Source of the DNA: CAZGQY01 sp964528035
GTDB lineage: Bacteria > Pseudomonadota > Gammaproteobacteria > Methylococcales > UBA1147
Assembly: GCA_964528035.1 (NCBI GenBank)
Contig: CAZGQY010000152.1
Coordinates: 1 to 10,368, forward strand
DNA: 10,368 bases
Direction: 5' to 3'
Shown: one piece after another, positions 5,670-10,368 of the stretch
Position numbering within the stretch: position 1 is the first letter of the stretch
How the letters are laid out: every line of letters begins with the position of its first letter
Notes under the pieces: generated by a model
What the model was told of the DNA's origin: nothing
The model's database searches: none
The model's input: the letters and a program-made list of their open reading frames with translations, nothing else
Made by a program: the position numbers and the translations under genes

Positions 5670-6737
5670 TTATTCGTTATACAGATTTTTTATAATAATC
5701 TTAATGTTAGGTAACATATTCTTCTCAAGCGTATAGAAACCATGTCCGAATACTGTTTCAATACAATTGGGTTTACCGATTAACCACGGAGGGAATTTTA
5801 GTAGAATAACCCGTGGACCCTGATCCTGGTAGTCAACAAAAAGGTTTATTCCCACTTCATTTCCTTTGCTATCAACATGGGTTCTTCGTTTATGTACGCT
5901 TCGAATCTTATGGAGAGACTCTGCGTCCAGCAAGCCCTTGTCTAAATTCTTATCTAATTTTTCTAATAGATCAGGATAATTATCATCTACAGGTATCGTA
6001 TCTGTTCCCTCTATCCCCCAGTGCTGAACATAATCTCCATCCCGAGTAAATAAGAGGCCATTCAGATAAACATCTGAACGGTGATTAACGATGTTCAGTA
6101 ATCGGTATTTTTTGTACACCCCCCAAGGATAACGAACCGGCGTTCCCAGAGTCACGATATCCAAATGAGCATTTTCGATTTTTTTCAAATTAGTGTGAAA
6201 CGAATCTAACTCCTGCTGAGAAATAATTTCACCCAGGCAGTCGATCAAATTATTTGCGCGTTCACCCTGTTCCAGGAAAAGCGTGATCAGCGCAAATACC
6301 TGACCGGCATGACTATGCCCAATCAAAAGGATTTTGGAATCCTCTGATGCAGAAATCACTCGGGCCATTTGTGCAACCAACCCTGTGGCAGCTTTCAATC
6401 TGCCAATATGATTGTTTTGGCTATCCCATTGAAAATTCATGCAGGCAATTTGCTTATTATTTTGCAAAGCGCTATTTATGCCGGCAGAAAAAACGTCTTT
6501 GTAACCCTCAGTGAAATTACTAAGGTTACTTAGGCTGGTATCGGTAAAATTTTTTTTTAGATTTCTCAGATTCTCGGTAACCCATGAGGGAACCCATATA
6601 TCGTCGAGCACCCAACTCATTCCGAAAGGATCGTTTCCCACGAAGGTTCCATGCACAAAAAAAATATTGCAAACATTGTTTTTCTGAAGCGTTTTTCCGA
6701 CCTGGGCGAGAGACTGAATCAATTTAATTTCGTTCAC
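5670..6737 (-). CDS. Alpha/beta-hydrolase-fold protein (lipase/esterase-like)
   Basis: From the GTG at 6737 the protein has 355 residues. CNIFFVHGTF (about 23-32) is the first core strand and oxyanion-hole loop. ILLIGHSHAG (about 136-145) is the nucleophile elbow with Ser142. LDIVTLGTPVRYPWG (about 192-206) is a strand typical of lipases, and a His in VFGHGFY (about 330-335) is a plausible catalytic base. An acid such as the Asp in HRSDVY or TRDGD could complete the triad. No signal peptide is seen, so it is probably cytoplasmic; the substrate is unknown. An upstream ATG at 6812 would overlap the cyclase gene by 68 bases, and the extra residues look non-native, so GTG 6737, 7 bases after the cyclase stop, is preferred. 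It probably forms an operon with the cyclase. Confidence 0.75.
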   Translation of the reverse strand: MNEIKLIQSLAQVGKTLQKNNVCNIFFVHGTFVGNDPFGMSWVLDDIWVPSWVTENLRNLKKNFTDTSLSNLSNFTEGYKDVFSAGINSALQNNKQIACMNFQWDSQNNHIGRLKAATGLVAQMARVISASEDSKILLIGHSHAGQVFALITLFLEQGERANNLIDCLGEIISQQELDSFHTNLKKIENAHLDIVTLGTPVRYPWGVYKKYRLLNIVNHRSDVYLNGLLFTRDGDYVQHWGIEGTDTIPVDDNYPDLLEKLDKNLDKGLLDAESLHKIRSVHKRRTHVDSKGNEVGINLFVDYQDQGPRVILLKFPPWLIGKPNCIETVFGHGFYTLEKNMLPNIKIIIKNLYNE

Positions 6738-6744
6738 AATAATC

Positions 6745-8187
6745 TTAACCAACAACACACTGGTTGCGACCCTGGGTTTTTGCTTTGTACAATGCCTTAT
6801 CTGCTCGATCAAAAACCTGCTCGGCTGTATCGCCCGATTCGAATAAACTCATTCCGCAGGATATACTCATTTCGATACGCTTCCCCTGTGAATGAAAACC
6901 GCGCTCATGAATCCTGGTACGAACGTTTTCAGCAACTTTCCACGCAGCTTCAGACGTTGCACCCGGCAACAACATAACAAATTCTTCTCCGCCATATCGA
7001 CACACAAAATCGGTCTGCCTGATATCTCGTGCAAGGTCTTCACTGACTTTCTTCAAAACCATATCTCCTGCCGAATGCCCAAAACGGTCATTGATGGATT
7101 TGAAATGATCAACATCCCAAACCAACATGCTTAAAGGCTGATTGAATCGTTGCCAACGTGGGACTTCCTGAGCAATTCGTTCGTCATAGGCCAAGCGATT
7201 AGGCAAGCCTGTCAGACTATCATGAAATGCCTTGTTATGAGCCATGCGTAATTTTGAACGCAGATCTCCGGTTTCCAATTCCATTTGTTGAACACGGTCG
7301 GTCAGTGCCTCAAATTTGGCTTCCGCATCCTTATGCCATTTCGTCTCAACTTCAGTGTTCGAAGCAACCTGACTGGCGATTAAATCCAGTTGATATTTAA
7401 TCAGTTCCTGCAACTGATCCAATTCGGTTGCCTTTTGCGTCTTTTCACGTAAGTCCTCGAATTGATCCACGATTAAGTTCTCGTAAGAATCCCGCTTTGG
7501 TGAAGTGGCTTTCTCTGCCAAATTCGCATCGATCGTATGACGACCCAATTCTCCTAACTCATTGGTTAAATGGGTAAGGAATTCTTCCAATTCCTGCTGT
7601 TCATTAAGCATTGAGTCCTTGGCTTCCACCAATAACTGTGCAGTTTCTTCCACTACGGAACGAAATACTTTGGTATCCGCTTCTTCTCCAAGGTGGCTAC
7701 ATAATTTTTGAAACGAATCTGAAAATTGCTCGGGTACATTATATTCTTTGAGCAAATCAAGCATTGCCCCACGAATGGTATTTGAGTCCAGTTTGGACTG
7801 ATTTTTCTGCCCGGTGCTTCGACCCAAAAATTTTCCAATTAAACCCGGTTTTTGTTCCTGATCCCTTTGTACTTCAGAACCGGCGTCAACAACAGAACTC
7901 GTATTGCTACCCGATTCATCACAACGAAGCAACCGATCGGATAGCTGATCCAGCTTTCCTCGGGACACTTCGTTGTTAAGCCCTTTTTTCAGTAAATTAC
8001 GAATATCCGATAAATGCGGATCCAGCGAACGGTCGAATCCTTTAGCCGCCAGAGTCAATCGAGTAATAACTCTACACAACTGTTTTTCATTCAATGCTGT
8101 GCGCTCACTCGATGCATCCAATTCAGCGATCAATTTAGAATATTTCTTTCTCCATTGTTCAGCGTCTTTTGTAGTTGACTCAGTCAT
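6745..8187 (-). CDS. Diguanylate cyclase with coiled-coil N-terminus and GGDEF domain (DgcP-like)
   Basis: Makes cyclic di-GMP from two GTP. The C-terminal GGDEF domain (about 318-478) has HDSLTGLPNR (322-331), the metal-binding WDVDHFKSIND (Asp358/Asp360), FGHSAGD, the active-site GGEEF at 399-403, and an RxxD product-inhibition site (RQTD, 390-393), so it should be active and feedback-regulated. The first 310 residues are hydrophilic, mostly helical and coiled-coil-like, with no membrane segment or PAS domain. A middle helical module lies around 140-220 and a leucine/glutamine-rich coil precedes the catalytic domain. In Pseudomonas the polar cyclase DgcP also has a long helical front and lies beside dsbA; a similar neighbourhood here (dsbA, then a YugP-type gene, then this) makes it a likely relative. 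It has 480 residues, shorter than P. aeruginosa DgcP. There is no strong ribosome site before ATG 8187. Confidence 0.9.
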   Translation of the reverse strand: MTESTTKDAEQWRKKYSKLIAELDASSERTALNEKQLCRVITRLTLAAKGFDRSLDPHLSDIRNLLKKGLNNEVSRGKLDQLSDRLLRCDESGSNTSSVVDAGSEVQRDQEQKPGLIGKFLGRSTGQKNQSKLDSNTIRGAMLDLLKEYNVPEQFSDSFQKLCSHLGEEADTKVFRSVVEETAQLLVEAKDSMLNEQQELEEFLTHLTNELGELGRHTIDANLAEKATSPKRDSYENLIVDQFEDLREKTQKATELDQLQELIKYQLDLIASQVASNTEVETKWHKDAEAKFEALTDRVQQMELETGDLRSKLRMAHNKAFHDSLTGLPNRLAYDERIAQEVPRWQRFNQPLSMLVWDVDHFKSINDRFGHSAGDMVLKKVSEDLARDIRQTDFVCRYGGEEFVMLLPGATSEAAWKVAENVRTRIHERGFHSQGKRIEMSISCGMSLFESGDTAEQVFDRADKALYKAKTQGRNQCVVG

Positions 8188-8657
8188 AGCGCGGATTTCG
8201 ATTAGATGGATATACTAGAATAGTAGTTATTCCCGCAAAAAAAATGTGATTTTCCTACTCCAAGCAACAATTGGACAAACGCATGACTGATATTCGAAAT
8301 TGTAGCCCATTGGCCTTTGTCCTCAAAAGCTATGAATCCTATTCTCGGACAGACTGCAGATGACTGCAACCTTTTAGTCATAAACAATTCCGGGCAACCG
8401 TCCTGGAATTAAAGGCATCGCGAAAGACAATCCATTTTTCAATAATAACAATGAAATTTAAGCCTGTTAAAACACAAAATCGCATATAAAACTGCAACTT
8501 TTCAGCGTATTATTTAATAGCAGGTGCATACCATTGATGGTTCGGAGTTCTGCTACAGAATTGTTGCAGCAGAGCATACAAAGATGGACTCGCGCCTCCC
8601 TGAGGATTGGCTTGCACCATAAATTCCAAAATTACTAACATAGATACACAGAATCTT
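8188..8657. other. Intergenic region between the cyclase and YugP-type genes
   Basis: There is no supportable gene on either strand. The cyclase promoter may lie near its left end: minus-strand TTGCGG and TAGTAT about 15 bp apart around 8207-8236, a weak call. The right half holds copy B of the dispersed repeat. About 470 bases separate the two genes, so the cyclase probably has its own promoter instead of reading through from dsbA. Confidence 0.5.
8552..8648 (+). repeat. Dispersed structured intergenic repeat, copy B
   Basis: This is the partner of 3151-3248, with the same ordered blocks: GTTGCAGCAGA at 8563-8573, CGCGCC at 8591-8596, GGCTTGCACC at 8609-8618 and TAGATACA at 8641-8648. The stretch also has local symmetry: TCTGC at about 8549 pairs with GCAGA at 8569-8573, and GGTGCA (8523-8528) pairs with TGCACC (8613-8618). 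It lies just downstream of the YugP-type gene. Confidence 0.65.
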
Positions 8658-9341
8658 TCACTTAATAATGGCGATCCACCGCCATATATTCAAGATGTCA
8701 GACAACGCAGCCGCGACATAAGTTAACGCGCACGCTTTCAATACCTGACGAATAGCTGGAAGGTACTCTGCAGGTACATAAGCCCCTTTTTCCAAAATAG
8801 GCAGAGCTTTATTAAAACTGGCATCCCATTCTTCAGGCAGAATGGCAACATACAGCATTACCGAAGCAAACATTGTAACCACACCTACAATTGCCGCAAT
8901 AATGGCTAAATGCGCAGCCGCAAATAACGGCCCAATAATCGGGATACTCATCAATATGCAGACTCCGTAATGCTGAACTGCATGGGCTTTGTTCAAATAT
9001 TTCCCACGCAATAAACTAACCGCCTCATTTCGGTTAAATTGTATGGCATGGCCCACTTCATGAGCGGCGACCGCCACCGCCGATAATGATTTCCCTGTAT
9101 ATACCTCCGGACTCAGACAAACCTTATTGTCCGCTGGACTGTAATAATCTTCACCCTGCTGAGTCTGTTCTACTTTAACTTCATCTAATCGAAATTGGTC
9201 TAATAAATGGATGGCCAATTCACCACCGGTACCAGGCATTCCAGGCATGTGTTTATGGTGTTTATTTAACACATAATTCACCCATAATCGGGGACCATAA
9301 ACACAAACGAAAACCACACTGCAGATAATGACATAGTGCAT
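8658..9341 (-). CDS. YugP-type membrane zinc metallopeptidase (PF04298)
   Basis: The 227-residue integral membrane protein has the YugP-family order: an N-terminal membrane segment (about 2-20), then GTGGELAIHLLDQF and YSPADNKVCLSPEVY before the zinc motif HEVGHAIQ (His94, catalytic Glu95, His98), two hydrophobic segments at about 125-168, LPEEWDASF with Glu171 as the likely third zinc ligand, and a hydrophobic C-terminus (AAALSDILNIWRW). All expected metal ligands are present. The biological substrate of the family is not established. It lies 106 bases downstream of dsbA in the same direction and could be co-transcribed. Its ribosome site is weak. It is unrelated in sequence to the other zinc peptidase at 3992-5320 beyond the short HEVGH motif. 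Confidence 0.9.
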   Translation of the reverse strand: MHYVIICSVVFVCVYGPRLWVNYVLNKHHKHMPGMPGTGGELAIHLLDQFRLDEVKVEQTQQGEDYYSPADNKVCLSPEVYTGKSLSAVAVAAHEVGHAIQFNRNEAVSLLRGKYLNKAHAVQHYGVCILMSIPIIGPLFAAAHLAIIAAIVGVVTMFASVMLYVAILPEEWDASFNKALPILEKGAYVPAEYLPAIRQVLKACALTYVAAALSDILNIWRWIAIIK

Positions 9342-9447
9342 AAATCAACGACCCGAAAATCTATATCCACGGCCCATAAGACACGCATTCCATGCGATTT
9401 TAACCACTACTCCCGCCGGTCTTTAATTGAAATCCGTCACTTAGCCC

Positions 9448-10089
9448 TCATTTATTTGCTCTTTCTTTAGCAATCAATGCATCCATAATCGCGATCATTT
9501 GCGGGAATGTTTTAGCCGTCGACCCGTTGGTACGATATTTACCATTCACTATTACTGCAGGAACTCCAGTCACTCCATATCTTGCTGACTTGTTTTCAGC
9601 CTGTCTCATTCGTGTGGTTACAATAAATGAATTGTAGGTCGCGTGAAAATCTTCTTTAGGCACGCCATGCCCTACAAAAAATTCAGCCATTTGTTCCTCG
9701 GTTTGCAAGGGGTTACGTTTCTTCTGTATTGCATCAAACAAATCTGCATGAACTTTATCTGTAATGTCCAATGCGTCTGCAATAAAAAATGCACGTGCAC
9801 CAGGTGCCCAATTGTCTCTGAATATTGCTGGCTGTTTGATCACATGAACATCTTCTGGCAATGATTCTATCCAGGTACTAAAATGTGGTTCGAATTGATA
9901 ACAATGGGGACAGCCGTACCAAAAAAATTCTATTACTTCTATTTTATCCGCTTCCTCCGTAGGCTGCGGTGGTATTATTTCGAAGAACCCTTCGCCTTTT
10001 TCAATATCCAGAGGTGCAGTTCCTTCGGCCATCACAGCAACAGAAAAACTCACAAACAATACAATAGATAAGTACCGTATATTACCCAT
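9448..10089 (-). CDS. dsbA: Thiol:disulfide interchange protein DsbA
   Basis: Periplasmic oxidase that introduces disulfide bonds into exported proteins and is re-oxidised by DsbB. The 213-residue protein begins with a signal peptide (about 1-21; RYLSIVLFVSFSVAVMA, cleavage probably before EG). The thioredoxin fold carries the active site FFWYGCPHC with Cys60 and Cys63, the helical insertion (about 95-160) and the cis-proline loop GVTGVPAVIVNG (Pro177). Length and motifs are normal for gammaproteobacterial DsbA. A strong AAGGAG lies 8 bases before the ATG. It is the first gene of the minus-strand run; its upstream region is rich in inverted repeats. Confidence 0.96.
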   Translation of the reverse strand: MGNIRYLSIVLFVSFSVAVMAEGTAPLDIEKGEGFFEIIPPQPTEEADKIEVIEFFWYGCPHCYQFEPHFSTWIESLPEDVHVIKQPAIFRDNWAPGARAFFIADALDITDKVHADLFDAIQKKRNPLQTEEQMAEFFVGHGVPKEDFHATYNSFIVTTRMRQAENKSARYGVTGVPAVIVNGKYRTNGSTAKTFPQMIAIMDALIAKERANK

Positions 10090-10097
10090 AATTAATT

Positions 10098-10103
10098 CTC
10101 CTT
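10098..10103 (-). promoter_or_regulatory. Shine-Dalgarno site of dsbA
   Basis: AAGGAG on the minus strand, 8 bases upstream of the ATG at 10087-10089; it fixes the start. Confidence 0.8.
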
Positions 10104-10131
10104 AGAGTTTCGATGGATCGTTTATTCGACA

Positions 10132-10179
10132 TATATGGCCATATACTTACAGTTTATCTGTATATGCTGGCCTATGGCC
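10132..10179. promoter_or_regulatory. Cluster of palindromes upstream of dsbA
   Basis: Three short symmetric elements follow one another: the perfect 14-bp palindrome TATATGGCCATATA (10132-10145), TACAG-TTTAT-CTGTA (10148-10162) and GGCC-TAT-GGCC (10169-10179). GGCCATATA (10137-10145) can also pair with TATATG and GGCC at 10161-10172 through a 2-base bulge, making one long compound stem. Being 43-90 bases before the dsbA start, they could be operators or a structured leader. The function is inferred only from position. Confidence 0.45.
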
Positions 10180-10208
10180 TGAGAAAGTGAAGATAAAACA
10201 TTCATCAA

Positions 10209-10231
10209 CCTGTCACTATCACAGTGACAGG
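10209..10231. repeat. Perfect 9-bp inverted repeat, loop 5
   Basis: CCTGTCACT and AGTGACAGG flank ATCAC. It lies between the dsbA upstream region and the partial frame at the right edge. No T-run follows on either strand, so a rho-independent terminator is not well supported; it may end the upstream minus-strand gene or bind a regulator. Confidence 0.55.
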
Positions 10232-10275
10232 AAATTGATATATTGATGAGTTTGCACTAACAATTTCAAATGACT

Positions 10276-10368
10276 TTAAGAAGTACTGGATTTTCGAAAC
10301 ATCAACTCCAATCGAAGCCCAGATACCTCTGCAAGATCCGTTGGGACAGACCCTAAGACACGAGTTTG
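10276..10368 (-). CDS. Possible C-terminus of an unidentified gene, cut by the window edge
   Basis: A minus-strand frame enters at the right edge and runs 30 codons to a TAA at 10276-10278. It reads VLGSVPTDLAEVSGLRLEL and then MFRKSSTS. The mix of hydrophobic and charged residues looks protein-like, and the 9-bp hairpin about 45 bases downstream would suit a gene end. I do not recognise the family, and 30 codons can stay open by chance. Confidence 0.3.
   Translation of the reverse strand, partial: QTRVLGSVPTDLAEVSGLRLELMFRKSSTS

Noticed and set aside
5813..6049. Plus-strand open frames inside the hydrolase and cyclase genes
   Set aside because: They are antisense shadows of well-supported genes with clear catalytic motifs.
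6738..6812. ATG at 6812 as the start of the alpha/beta hydrolase
   Set aside because: It would overlap the cyclase coding region by 68 bases and adds residues that merely reflect the cyclase codons in another frame; GTG 6737 fits operon spacing better.
8202..8387. Minus-strand 61-codon open frame upstream of the cyclase
   Set aside because: There is no ribosome site and no recognisable motif, and it lies in the cyclase promoter region; chance frame.
9384..9396. CGCAT-TCC-ATGCG hairpin downstream of dsbA as a terminator
   Set aside because: The stem is only 5 bp with a 3-base loop and has no T-run on the dsbA strand.
1..10368. CRISPR arrays, tRNA or rRNA genes
   Set aside because: No regularly spaced direct repeats and no tRNA T-loop/acceptor pattern were found in the intergenic stretches on reading both strands.

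Overview
The window is most likely chromosomal DNA of a gammaproteobacterium. The evidence is a DsbA with a CPHC active site, a diguanylate cyclase of the kind found beside dsbA in pseudomonads (compare DgcP), a YpfJ-type zinc peptidase carrying a DUF3465 tail, and a REP-associated tyrosine transposase (RAYT) relic. Composition looks moderately AT-rich by eye. No rRNA, tRNA or CRISPR array was seen.

Left part (1-1695, + strand): a two-gene unit. A caspase-like (peptidase C14) protease with an N-terminal beta-sandwich-like segment is followed 15 bases later by a small single-pass membrane protein with a beta-rich domain outside its anchor. The protease gene looks like the 3' part of something longer. 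An in-frame TAA lies just upstream, and removing one copy of a tandem ACTG at 15-22 would join the frame to an upstream open frame.

Middle (1700-3250): a graveyard of accessory genes. It holds the N-terminal remnant of a formylglycine-generating-enzyme (SUMF1/FGE) domain protein (- strand), a multiply frameshifted RAYT remnant (+ strand), the C-terminal remnant of a HipA/HipT kinase (- strand), and directly upstream of that, in the same frame, an intact stand-alone HipS (HipA N-terminal domain). It therefore looks like a collapsed HipBST toxin-antitoxin locus in which a HipS-like protein survives without its kinase. A roughly 100-bp structured repeat (3151-3248) ends this zone and recurs at 8552-8648.

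Next (3251-3967, + strand): a complete VapBC-type pair, an AbrB-fold antitoxin and a PIN-domain RNase, with a good promoter at 3251-3280, an ATT/ACT-rich leader and a TAATG start/stop overlap.

Right part (3992-10089, all - strand, transcribed right to left): dsbA, a YugP-type membrane zinc peptidase, a diguanylate cyclase with a long coiled-coil front and an intact GGEEF and RxxD I-site, an alpha/beta hydrolase 7 bases downstream of it, and a YpfJ-type zinc peptidase fused to DUF3465. This half looks like a core, envelope-oriented region: periplasmic disulfide formation, membrane proteolysis and c-di-GMP signalling. The dsbA upstream region (10132-10231) is unusually rich in inverted repeats, and a partial frame of unknown identity enters from the right edge.

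The points most worth pursuing are the caspase plus membrane-partner pair, the collapsed HipBST locus with an orphan HipS, the YpfJ-DUF3465 fusion, and the structured dispersed repeat.
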